A DNA stretch of 25,598 nt from a virus. Below the pieces are notes generated by a model that was not told where the DNA came from, did no database searches, and saw only the letters and a list, made by a program, of their open reading frames with translations. Shown here piece after piece: positions 7,404 to 14,380 of this stretch. The stretch lies in IMG/VR virus record IMGVR_UViG_3300047546_001557, positions 1 to 25,598 of that record, one strand, 5' to 3'. A program made the translations under genes and the position numbers. How positions within the stretch are numbered: the stretch's first letter is position 1; each line of letters opens with the position of its first letter.

Positions 7404-7450
7404 TGAATAGTTATTATAATTTGGATGATTTTTATGAGTGGAAGTGTTGA
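7403..7450 (+). CDS. possible 15-codon leader ORF overlapping the regA start
   Basis: A GTG at 7403-7405 overlaps the gp62 stop codon and is preceded by a strong AGGAGG sequence (7388-7393) at 9 bases. The frame reads MNSYYNLDDFYEWKC and stops at 7448-7450, which is 14 bases past the regA ATG at 7434. RegA itself has no good ribosome site, so this frame may feed ribosomes to regA by termination and re-initiation. There is no direct proof that it is translated. Confidence 0.35.
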   Translation: MNSYYNLDDFYEWKC

Positions 7451-7877
7451 TACTAACTATTTGCCATTTGAACCTGAAAAAATGATGATTGAGGTTCGCC
7501 TGAAGGACCCTGATTCATTTCTTGTTATTACTGAAAGTCTGAGTCGTATTGGTGTTTTGAGTGTGAAAAATAAGACTCTTACTCAGAGCAGCCTGCTTCT
7601 ACATAAGCAAAATCGTTACTATATTTGCAACTTCAAGTACCTGTTTGCTCTTGATGGGAGGGACACTACGATTACTCAAGAAGATGTAGAGCGTAATAAT
7701 ACTATTGCCCGTTTACTAGAAAGTTGGTCACTACTTGAGATTGTCAATCCTGAGATTATGACTAGCTTTGCTCCGCTCAATAAGATCAAGATCCTTACTT
7801 ATAAGGAAAAGATGAGCGGAGAGTATCAACTTAAGACCAAGTATACCATCGGTAAGAAAAAGCGCCCTCAAACATAA
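7434..7877 (+). CDS. regA: RegA translational repressor
   Basis: This 147-aa protein matches T4 RegA (122 aa) over its body: MIEVRLKDPDSFLVITESLSRIG, then a segment with YYICNFKYLFALDGR, then EEDV/ARLLESW and the end KTKYTIGK. A 20-residue N-terminal extension precedes it. RegA binds near the start codons of many early phage mRNAs, including gp45, gp44 and its own, and blocks ribosome entry. An ATG at 7425 in frame is possible; 7434 (MSGSVD) is chosen as the more likely start. Neither has a strong Shine-Dalgarno sequence, fitting coupling to upstream translation or self-repression. It ends the clamp/clamp-loader operon. Confidence 0.92.
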   Translation: MSGSVDTNYLPFEPEKMMIEVRLKDPDSFLVITESLSRIGVLSVKNKTLTQSSLLLHKQNRYYICNFKYLFALDGRDTTITQEDVERNNTIARLLESWSLLEIVNPEIMTSFAPLNKIKILTYKEKMSGEYQLKTKYTIGKKKRPQT

Positions 7878-7893
7878 GTTCGGTAATCAACAC

Positions 7894-7922
7894 TTGCCAT
7901 TTCTTAGACAACGAGATTAAAT
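7894..7922 (+). promoter_or_regulatory. possible sigma-70-like promoter for hsp20
   Basis: TTGCCA (7894-7899), a 17-base spacer and TTAAAT (7917-7922) form a weaker host-type promoter; TTAAATA also resembles the late core. It is the only promoter-like site between regA and hsp20. Confidence 0.35.
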
Positions 7923-7929
7923 AAGAGCA

Positions 7930-7952
7930 TGGATCGCTCATTAGAGGATCCA
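7930..7952 (+). promoter_or_regulatory. hairpin with bulged G in the hsp20 leader
   Basis: TGGATC (7930-7935), a bulged G, CTC, the loop ATTA, GAG and GATCCA (7947-7952) form a 9-bp stem in the leader RNA. CGCTTTTT then precedes the ribosome site AAGGAG (7971-7976). Such leaders can act as RNA thermometers in small heat-shock genes, but this one is only a candidate. Confidence 0.4.
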
Positions 7953-7983
7953 ACTAAACACTCGCTTTTTAAGGAGAAAACAA

Positions 7984-8418
7984 ATGACTAATCTTGCTAC
8001 TTACAATTCTCATGATCTCACCAAGTTCTGGAATGATGTTAGAACACATACCATTGGACTTGATGAATTTTTCAATCGCCTAACAACTCAGCATTACACT
8101 GAGACTAATTATCCTGTTTATAATCTGGTCAAAGAAAAGGGTGGCGCCAATTACCGACTTGAGGTTGCTCTTGCTGGATTTAAGAAAGAAGAGATTTCTG
8201 TAGAAACTCAGGATGGCAAGCTCTTTGTTATCGGTAAAGTAGAAAAAGATGATTCTGTAGAGTATCTACATCGCGGTCTGTCCAAGCGATCATTTACTCG
8301 GGCCTGGACACTCTCAGATGATGTTGAGATTACCGATGTGAGCTTTGATGAAGGTCTACTGATTATTAAGTTCCAGCGGATTGTTCCCGAACATCAGAAG
8401 CTCAAGAAGTGGCTCTAA
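7984..8418 (+). CDS. hsp20: small heat-shock protein (Hsp20/IbpA family)
   Basis: This 144-aa protein has a short N-terminal arm and an alpha-crystallin domain from about residue 45. The domain signatures are YRLEVALAGFKKEEISVETQDGKLFVIG and, near the end, SFDEGLLIIKF. The usual short C-terminal extension follows. It is an ATP-independent holdase chaperone that keeps unfolding proteins soluble. Small Hsp genes are a shared marker of cyanophage T4-like genomes and sit near regA and gp43, as here. AAGGAG lies 7 bases before the ATG. A structured leader RNA precedes it. It may protect phage or host proteins during infection. Confidence 0.95.
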   Translation: MTNLATYNSHDLTKFWNDVRTHTIGLDEFFNRLTTQHYTETNYPVYNLVKEKGGANYRLEVALAGFKKEEISVETQDGKLFVIGKVEKDDSVEYLHRGLSKRSFTRAWTLSDDVEITDVSFDEGLLIIKFQRIVPEHQKLKKWL

Positions 8419-8442
8419 GAATAAATAATTATACTATTGTCG

Positions 8443-8480
8443 CCGCTGTTGCGTCTTTGTCAAAAATCAAAGTCTAGCGG
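8443..8480 (+). repeat. nested inverted repeat after hsp20
   Basis: CCGCT (8443-8447) with AGCGG (8476-8480) enclose CTTTG (8455-8459) with CAAAG (8468-8472). It is a structured 3' region upstream of the main terminator, without a T-run of its own. Confidence 0.4.
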
Positions 8481-8484
8481 ATTT

Positions 8485-8510
8485 AGCCTCCTAGTGATAG
8501 GAGGCTTTTT
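8485..8510 (+). terminator. intrinsic terminator after hsp20
   Basis: AGCCTCCTA (8485-8493) pairs perfectly with TAGGAGGCT (8498-8506) across the loop GTGA, a GNRA-type tetraloop, followed by five T residues. It separates hsp20 from the late gene at 8543. Confidence 0.9.
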
Positions 8511-8518
8511 CATAAATA
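8511..8518 (+). promoter_or_regulatory. late promoter motif CATAAATA
   Basis: CATAAATA directly follows the hsp20 terminator T-run and ends 24 bases before the ATG at 8543. Confidence 0.65.
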
Positions 8519-8542
8519 AGTATAAAAGTTTAGGAAATTTTT

Positions 8543-9271
8543 ATGGATGCTGCAGACATTTTTAATCTATATGAGGCTTATAGATCTGTTTATGAAGATC
8601 AACAGAGCCTGACTGAAGAAGTAGACGTTGAGCTTGATGAAGCTAATAAATATGAACAGAAATTAGGTGGAAAGGGGCTAGAATCTATATTGCGTAGAGG
8701 GGATAGAAATAGAAGATTTTCTGGGGATGAGCCTGATCTAAAGCGTGATGATGAAGTCATGAGAAAGAACCCGAGCTATGTTGCTGGTTATCGTCGCGGG
8801 GGCCAGGGGCCAGGCTCAGAATTGAGGTTTCATCCTAGAATTAAAGCACATAAAGAAAGAAGAGGCGTCAAAACAAGAGGAACTGGGGTTAGAGAAGATC
8901 TAGACATTTATGATCTAGTCCTTGACCACCTACTTGACGAAGGTTTCTGTGATGACGTAGAATCAGCCGAAGTCGTAATGGCCAACATGAGTGAGGAATG
9001 GCTTGATGAGATTCTTGATGAAGAAACAAAGGGAGAGACGCATATGTTTAAGGGGGAAAAGGGATTAAGTCCAGAGGAAAGAAAAGGAGTTCTTCGGTTT
9101 ACAAGAAAACAAGCGAGAAAAAATGAAGACAATCGCACTGCCAGGCAAAAGATTTTAGGTGTTAAGTTATCTGCCATGAGATATCGCAATGAAAGACGTG
9201 GTTATTATGATGAACCTAATGAAACACCCAGAGGGTCTGGACGCGGAGCCGAAAGTCCAACTGATCGCTGA
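8543..9271 (+). CDS. unknown protein, paralogue of the product at 2545, probably virion-associated
   Basis: This 242-aa protein starts with IFNLYEAYRSVYE, carries a basic Arg/Gly-rich middle, then the acidic module LDIYDLVLDHLLDEGF...SAEVVMANMSEEWLDEI at about residues 118-154, and ends in a basic Arg/Asn-rich tail. Start segment and module match the protein at 2545 nearly residue for residue, while the codons differ at many third positions and the linkers do not align. That pattern suggests an old duplication with selection on two short segments only. It has a late promoter and a preceding terminator, so it is probably expressed late as a separate unit. The biochemical role is unknown. Confidence 0.72.
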   Translation: MDAADIFNLYEAYRSVYEDQQSLTEEVDVELDEANKYEQKLGGKGLESILRRGDRNRRFSGDEPDLKRDDEVMRKNPSYVAGYRRGGQGPGSELRFHPRIKAHKERRGVKTRGTGVREDLDIYDLVLDHLLDEGFCDDVESAEVVMANMSEEWLDEILDEETKGETHMFKGEKGLSPEERKGVLRFTRKQARKNEDNRTARQKILGVKLSAMRYRNERRGYYDEPNETPRGSGRGAESPTDR

Positions 9272-9274
9272 CGC

Positions 9275-9303
9275 TTGACACTCCACCAAATCCATGCTAT
9301 AAT
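9275..9303 (+). promoter_or_regulatory. sigma-70 consensus promoter, extended -10
   Basis: TTGACA (9275-9280), a 17-base spacer ending in TGC, and TATAAT (9298-9303). It starts 4 bases after the preceding stop codon. The expected start near 9310 falls inside the 5' arm of the next hairpin. It should drive the two small genes and DNA polymerase. Confidence 0.87.
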
Positions 9304-9304
9304 A

Positions 9305-9329
9305 GGGAGGCCCGCAAAGCCTCCTTTTT
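9305..9329 (+). terminator. intrinsic terminator overlapping the promoter's transcript start
   Basis: GGGAGGC (9305-9311) pairs with GCCTCCT (9319-9325), followed by a T-run to 9329. The next gene's ATG is only 2 bases further on. Upstream transcripts would terminate, whereas RNAs starting near 9310 lack the 5' arm and should read through. Confidence 0.8.
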
Positions 9330-9330
9330 C

Positions 9331-9639
9331 ATGGACCCAAAACTTATTCTATTAAAAACTGGCGATTATATTGTCTCCAAAATACAAGAAGCTTGGCAAG
9401 ATGATAAGTTTCTATTTTATGTTCTAATTGATCCTCGCCTTATCAAGATCACCGGAACTTATACGATTGATGACAAGCAGAACACCAGTGTATCATTATT
9501 CACATGGCCGCAATTTTCAAAAGATACTGAAATAGAACTACATAAAGATAGCGTTCTTACTATTGTTGATAAGCCAACCCAAGAATTAATTGACCTTTAC
9601 AATCAATCCTGTGAAAATACAGCTACTAATCTTTCCTGA
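9331..9639 (+). CDS. small unknown protein, first of a tandem related pair
   Basis: This 102-aa protein begins with MDPKLILLKTGDYIVSKIQEAW, followed by strand-rich sequence and DSVLTIVDKPTQELIDLYNQ. The next gene shows the same layout (a K/L-rich strand, a D-containing turn, a PF/PRLIKI strand, then DKVLTVAEPNPLLRQKYNQ), so the two look like a duplicated small beta-barrel-like domain often found ahead of gp43 in cyanophages. The ATG lies about 21 bases from the expected transcript start, with no ribosome site other than the terminator remnant. Function unknown. Confidence 0.68.
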   Translation: MDPKLILLKTGDYIVSKIQEAWQDDKFLFYVLIDPRLIKITGTYTIDDKQNTSVSLFTWPQFSKDTEIELHKDSVLTIVDKPTQELIDLYNQSCENTATNLS

Positions 9640-9877
9640 TAATACCAAAATTTTAACCCAAGCCCAAGATCTAGAACCTCAAGAAATCGGAGATCCCGAT
9701 TGGCTATTGATTGAGCCTTTTGAAGTGAAAGATAATCTAACTCTTGAGCCGTGGCTGCTACAATACACGACACAGAATAAATTCAAGATCCATTCCGACA
9801 AGGTTCTCACTGTTGCAGAACCTAATCCACTATTAAGACAAAAATATAACCAAATTCTGAAAGGTGAGAATGAGTGA
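9611..9877 (+). CDS. small unknown protein, second of a tandem related pair
   Basis: Read from GTG at 9611 this is 88 aa, beginning MKIQLLIFPDNTKILTQAQDL. The frame is open back to a TTG at 9590, but the GTG start aligns better with the first copy at 9331. It overlaps the preceding gene by 29 bases and gp43 by 8. The pair shares the ending pattern DKVLTVAEPNPLLRQKYNQ. The conserved spot just upstream of the polymerase gene suggests co-regulation with replication, with no stronger evidence. Confidence 0.62.
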   Translation: MKIQLLIFPDNTKILTQAQDLEPQEIGDPDWLLIEPFEVKDNLTLEPWLLQYTTQNKFKIHSDKVLTVAEPNPLLRQKYNQILKGENE

Positions 9878-12374
9878 AAAATGGTATACATCAGTTAAGC
9901 AAATCGGAAACAATATCTATGTAAGGGGGTACGATAACGGAGAGCATTATAAAGATAAGATTGAGTATTATCCTACCTTCTTCGTGAGATCCAAAAATCC
10001 TACCGAATACAAAACTCTTCAAGGACAATACGTTGCTCCAGTAAACCCAGGAACCATCAAAGAGTGTCGTAACTGGTTAGATCAATACAAAGAAGTTGAA
10101 GGATTTGATATTTACGGAAATGAAAATGCGATTTATCAATACATCTCTGATGCCTTTTCCGATGAAATTGAGTTTGACATTAATAAGATCAAACTGGTAA
10201 CGATTGATATTGAGACTACAGCCAATGCTGGTGTTGATGTAGAAGCTGCAAATGAACAGATCGTTCTTATTACGCTCCAGCATTATTCAACCAAAAAAAC
10301 TCTTACTTGGGGAATTAACCCATTTAATGAGCGAATTGAGAACAATACTTATTTTGAGTGTGCCGATGAGGCTGATCTATTAAGGAAGTTTCTTGATTAT
10401 TGGGAATCTGACTACCCTGAGGTAGTGACGGGTTATTATGTTCGTACCTTTGATATTCCCTACATCGTAAAGCGTTGTCAAAAAGTGTTGGGAGAATCAG
10501 AAGCCAAGAGGCTTTCTATCTGGAAAGTAATCCGTGATAAAAAGATCACTAATAGCAACGGCAAAGAAGATCTGACTTATGAACTTTATGGTATTGCTAC
10601 CCTTGACTTTGCAGAGCTTTATAAGAAGTATTCATTCAAGAATCCAGAGAATTATAGATTGGATACTGTTGCCGAAAATGAGTTAGAAGAGAAGAAGTTA
10701 GAGCACACTGAGTACAATACATTTAATGAGTTCCAACAAAAGAATTGGCCACTTTTCGTGCGTTACAATGTGGTTGATGTTCAGCTAGTTGATAAACTTG
10801 AATCTAAACTAAAGTTGATTGAGATGGCAATGACTCTTGCTTATCAGTCAAAAACTAACTATGAAGATGTGTTCCATCAGGTAACAATGTGGGATGCAAT
10901 CATTTATAACTATCTGAAAAAGAAGAATATTGTTATTCCCAAGAAAAAAGTTTCCAATAAAGATCACAAGTTTGGCGGAGCTTATGTAAAGGAACCTATT
11001 CCAAATAAGTATGGTTATACTGTATCATTAGATGCTACAAGTCTGTATCCTCACATTATGATGGGGGTCAATATTAGCCCAGAAACATTAGTTAATGAAC
11101 ATTTTTCTGGTATTGATGTAGATCTTGTTCTTGATAAAAAAGTAGATACCTCTAAGTATTTAAACTATTCTATTGCCCCTAATGGGGCAATGTATCGGAA
11201 GGACATTAAGGGATTCTTGCCAGAGATTATTGAAGAAATGTTTAATAAACGTAAAAGCTTCAAGCAACTAATGTTGGCAGCTAAACAGGAAAATGAAATC
11301 AATCCATCGGAAGAACTAAAGAAAAAAATCTCAAGTTATACAGTAAAAGAACAGGGGTTAAAAGTCTGTCTTAATTCCAGTTATGGTTCTTTTGGGTCTC
11401 CGTATTTCCGTTTCTATGATTTAAGAAATGCAGAGGCAGTAACATATTGGGGAAAACTTGCTATCAGGTGGGCAAGTAATAAACTGAACAGCTACCTTAA
11501 TAATGCTCTTCAGACAACTGACGTTGATTATGTGATTTACATTGATACTGACTCTTTGTTCTTAAATGTTCAACCATTAGTTGATAAGATATTTGAAGGT
11601 AAGGAACCAACAAAAGAACAAGTAGTTAACTTTTTAGATAAACTGTGCTCAACCAAGATACAACAGTATCTCAATCGGGCTTATGATGAATTAGCTGATT
11701 ATATGCACTCATACTCTCAGAAAATTCACATGAAGCGAGAGAAGATTGCCGATTCCTTTATTATTCTTGCTAAGAAGAAATACTTTATCAATGTATGGGA
11801 CAATGAAGGTGTGAGATACAATGAACCAAAACTAACTGTTACTGGTTTAGAGGCAATCAAGTCATCAACACCTAAGTTTTGTAGGACAAAGATTAAAGAG
11901 GCATTTAATCTGTTTATGGGTGGTTCTGAGCAAGATGTTATCACATTCATTGAACAAACCAAAAAAGAGTTCTTCGCCCTGCCACCTGAAGAAGTGTCCT
12001 TCCCCAGAGGGATCTCCGACATGGTAAAATACCGTGATTCTAAAGGAATCTACAAAAAAGATGTATCAGTGCCCATCAATGCCCGTGCTGCCCTGCTCTA
12101 TAATCATTACATCAAACAAAAGAATCTAACAAATAAGTATCCTTTAATTAATAATGGGGAAAAGATCAAGTACTGTTACTTGAAACTACCTAATCCAATT
12201 AAAGAAAACGTCATTGCATTTGTTCAAAAATTTCCAACTGAACTTGGATTGAATGATTATGTAGATTATAATCTTCAGTTTGATAAGACATTCCTTCAAC
12301 CATTAAGACCAATTCTTGACATTATCGGTTGGAGTGAAAAAGAAACCAATACCCTTGATAACTTCTTTTTATGA
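9870..12374 (+). CDS. 43: gp43, DNA polymerase (family B)
   Basis: This 834-aa polymerase has a complete set of family B motifs. The 3'-5' exonuclease shows Exo I DIETT (113-117) and Exo II in TGYYVRTFDIPY. Polymerase motif A is DATSLYPH (388-395), motif B has NSSYGSFG from residue 502, and motif C is YIDTDS with D559 and D561. A KKKYF motif follows. It copies the phage genome together with clamp gp45 and loader gp44/gp62. The ATG at 9870 is preferred over the GTG at 9864 because AAAGG lies just upstream. It overlaps the previous stop and shares ATGATGA with the next gene. It has no intein or intron, although this gene is a frequent target in phages. Confidence 0.97.
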   Translation: MSEKWYTSVKQIGNNIYVRGYDNGEHYKDKIEYYPTFFVRSKNPTEYKTLQGQYVAPVNPGTIKECRNWLDQYKEVEGFDIYGNENAIYQYISDAFSDEIEFDINKIKLVTIDIETTANAGVDVEAANEQIVLITLQHYSTKKTLTWGINPFNERIENNTYFECADEADLLRKFLDYWESDYPEVVTGYYVRTFDIPYIVKRCQKVLGESEAKRLSIWKVIRDKKITNSNGKEDLTYELYGIATLDFAELYKKYSFKNPENYRLDTVAENELEEKKLEHTEYNTFNEFQQKNWPLFVRYNVVDVQLVDKLESKLKLIEMAMTLAYQSKTNYEDVFHQVTMWDAIIYNYLKKKNIVIPKKKVSNKDHKFGGAYVKEPIPNKYGYTVSLDATSLYPHIMMGVNISPETLVNEHFSGIDVDLVLDKKVDTSKYLNYSIAPNGAMYRKDIKGFLPEIIEEMFNKRKSFKQLMLAAKQENEINPSEELKKKISSYTVKEQGLKVCLNSSYGSFGSPYFRFYDLRNAEAVTYWGKLAIRWASNKLNSYLNNALQTTDVDYVIYIDTDSLFLNVQPLVDKIFEGKEPTKEQVVNFLDKLCSTKIQQYLNRAYDELADYMHSYSQKIHMKREKIADSFIILAKKKYFINVWDNEGVRYNEPKLTVTGLEAIKSSTPKFCRTKIKEAFNLFMGGSEQDVITFIEQTKKEFFALPPEEVSFPRGISDMVKYRDSKGIYKKDVSVPINARAALLYNHYIKQKNLTNKYPLINNGEKIKYCYLKLPNPIKENVIAFVQKFPTELGLNDYVDYNLQFDKTFLQPLRPILDIIGWSEKETNTLDNFFL

Positions 12375-12688
12375 TGAACCCAACAATCACAACAGACTTT
12401 GTTGAATGGCAATACCAGCTACAAAAGAACTGTACCTGGCGGGATTATGATTTGTATTTTGATATTCAGGACATTCTCCCATATTTTGAAGGTTTTATGA
12501 CATTTTCGGATCATGTTGACGAAAATGGGGACAAGATTCTTGCAGATTCATATAAATTCAACACTTATGCCCAGTTAGTTGATTATGTAAAATTATTCAA
12601 TGAATCAACCAATTATCTACATTGTGTTTTGAAGCACAAGGTAGAGGATCAATATTGCTTGTGGTTTGCCCACAGATTCAATAAATAA
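12371..12688 (+). CDS. small unknown protein after gp43
   Basis: This 105-aa acidic, aromatic-rich protein starts in an ATGA overlap with the polymerase stop codon, so it is translationally coupled to gp43. It has no membrane segment or metal motif. The pattern WRDYDLYFDIQDILPYFEGF followed by YAQLVDYVKLFNES suggests an alpha/beta domain. A similar small gene sits between gp43 and uvsX in many cyanophages, but no function is known to me. AATAAATA (12680-12687) overlaps its stop codon and could be a late promoter, although uvsX starts 64 bases further on. Confidence 0.65.
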   Translation: MMNPTITTDFVEWQYQLQKNCTWRDYDLYFDIQDILPYFEGFMTFSDHVDENGDKILADSYKFNTYAQLVDYVKLFNESTNYLHCVLKHKVEDQYCLWFAHRFNK

Positions 12689-12751
12689 GCTAAGCTCACC
12701 GTAGTCAAAAGACAATACACAGAGCTATTAACAACTAAAATAATTAAACAC

Positions 12752-13021
12752 ATGGACTTTCTAAAGGATATAGTGTCCCAGATTGGGGGCGACTATGTTT
12801 CTCTGGCTTCAGAGATTGATGAAAAAGAATCGTTTGTAGATACTGGTTCTTGCGTATTCAATGCTCTTGTAAGTGGTAGTATTTTTGGTGGATTCAGCCA
12901 AAATAAAATTACCGCTATTTCAGGAGAGACGAGTACCGGCAAATGTGCTCGGGGTTCGGAGAAGATTACTGTTTATGGTTCTCCCGAAGTAATAGAATCC
13001 CTAAAGAATAGACTAAAATGA
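12752..13021 (+). CDS. uvsX: UvsX recombinase, N-extein plus N-intein fragment
   Basis: This 89-aa product has two parts. Residues 1-64 are the start of UvsX/RecA-like recombinase, ending in the Walker A sequence ISGETSTGK. Residues 65-89 begin with Cys and read as intein block A (C-A-R-G-S-E-K-I-T-V-Y-G), ending at a stop codon 25 residues in. The missing part of UvsX is resumed, in the same frame, at 14381. The product should have no recombinase activity until its intein segment finds the C-terminal fragment encoded at 13985 and the two are spliced. UvsX coats single-stranded DNA and drives strand invasion for T4-type recombination-dependent replication. A stop and ATGA overlap link it to the next gene. 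Confidence 0.9.
   Translation: MDFLKDIVSQIGGDYVSLASEIDEKESFVDTGSCVFNALVSGSIFGGFSQNKITAISGETSTGKCARGSEKITVYGSPEVIESLKNRLK
12944..13018 (+). other. N-intein, 25 residues, of an atypically split intein
   Basis: This segment starts at the Cys codon 12944 right after Walker A lysine and ends at the fragment's stop. It contains only the block A region; ordinary split inteins have roughly 90-100 residues on this side. The Cys is the expected first nucleophile. Confidence 0.88.
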
Positions 13022-13998
13022 GTAATAGGAATAATGAAAACAATCCAAGATATTCTACTTATTGGATAAATCAAGGTTTTTCTCCTGAAGAAGCTGAAAA
13101 TAAAGCAAAATACAAAAGAAGATCTGGATCTCGCCGTTGTATTGAGTATTGGCTTGAACAGGGTTATTCTGAAGCTGAAGGTAGAGAAAGAATAAGATCC
13201 TTACAATCTAAATCTGCTTCTCAACAAGTTGGAAATGTTAGAGGTGAAGAAACTCTACAAAAACAAAGAGAATCTATTTTAAGAAGAAACCAAATAGAAA
13301 CGTGGATTGATGAGTATGGTGAAGAACTTGGCACTGAAAAGTTTTTAGAGTTTAAACAAAAACAAGTAGCTACAGCAAAGAAAGCAAATTCCGCAAGAGT
13401 AAAAAATAATCCTAATACTTTTATTGAAACTTCAGTTAGGAGAGTTGAATACGGGATTGATAAGGGCTATTCTGAACAAGATGCTATTATCATGGTATCT
13501 AAACATCAATCAAGAGGACTAGATTTTTATGTTAGCAAATATGGAGAGACTGAAGGACTAAAACGTTGGACTGATCGCAATAAAAAGTGGTATTCTTCTT
13601 TTTATGAGAGCGGTAAGGATTTAGATGAGATCAATCAAAAGCGGAAAGATAAAGCTCATGTTGGCTATTATACTCAAAAGTCTCACCCTAAAATACCCGA
13701 ACTAAACTTTTATCTTTTGAGATTTATTGATAAAGATGGCGTTTATTTCATAAAGTATGGATTGACAAAGCAAAAATCTATTTCTAAAAGATGGAAAGTA
13801 TATTTGGGATATAAAGTTGAGTTTTTTGAATCTTTTGAGTCCGCATTGGCCATTGAAATAGAAAATGCTTTCAACGTTAGATTTAAAAAATCGTATACTC
13901 CAAAATTAATAAAAACTACTGAGTGTTTTAGATATTCAGACAAAGATTACAAAACAGCCATTACTATTATAGAGGATTTCAAAAATGGAAAGTATTAA
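13018..13998 (+). CDS. GIY-YIG-like homing endonuclease inserted in the break of the split intein gene
   Basis: This 326-aa protein has three related motifs of the form Y-W-x-x-Q/K-G-Y-S-x-x-E/D-A (near residues 15, 43 and 148), likely DNA-binding. A YVSKYGETEGLKRW segment follows. The C-terminal part (about 230-320) fits a GIY-YIG or T5orf172-type nuclease: FYLLRF (231-236), KYGLT (246-250), an Arg in SISKRW and a Glu in ALAIEIEN (E280 or E282). It starts in ATGA with the N fragment and ends 14 bases inside the C fragment. It probably spreads the intein by cutting uvsX alleles that lack it. The base composition looks more AT-rich than uvsX. Classification is by motif reading; a different nuclease fold is possible. 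Confidence 0.75.
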   Translation: MSNRNNENNPRYSTYWINQGFSPEEAENKAKYKRRSGSRRCIEYWLEQGYSEAEGRERIRSLQSKSASQQVGNVRGEETLQKQRESILRRNQIETWIDEYGEELGTEKFLEFKQKQVATAKKANSARVKNNPNTFIETSVRRVEYGIDKGYSEQDAIIMVSKHQSRGLDFYVSKYGETEGLKRWTDRNKKWYSSFYESGKDLDEINQKRKDKAHVGYYTQKSHPKIPELNFYLLRFIDKDGVYFIKYGLTKQKSISKRWKVYLGYKVEFFESFESALAIEIENAFNVRFKKSYTPKLIKTTECFRYSDKDYKTAITIIEDFKNGKY

Positions 13999-14380
13999 TC
14001 TAACCTATAAGCAACTATATGATCTTTACGGAGAAGGTGACCATGAGATTCCTTATTCCGTATTGGATGAACTTTACGTAAAGACCCCGAATGGGAAACT
14101 TACTCGCATTAATGAAGTAGTAACAAAACACGATAATCAAGTTGTGCGCTTAGAGTTTGATGATGATGATTCTTTTGAGTGTTCAACTAAACACTTGTTT
14201 ATGGATTATGAAACCGGCGCAACTGTCAATGCCCTTAATGCTAATGTGATTACTGCTATCAAAGGAAAGAAAACAGTTGTTAATAGGGAGCTTCTTGGGG
14301 TAGAAAATGTCTATGACATTTCTATTGATTCTCCTCACTGGTATATTGCTACCAGTGAATCGGGAATTTTCCACCATAAT
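13985..14380 (+). other. C-intein, 132 residues, of an atypically split intein
   Basis: The segment runs from the fragment's ATG to the Asn codon before Thr 14381. It holds blocks B, F and G. Together with the 25-residue N part it totals 157 residues, a normal mini-intein size without an endonuclease domain. Confidence 0.88.
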
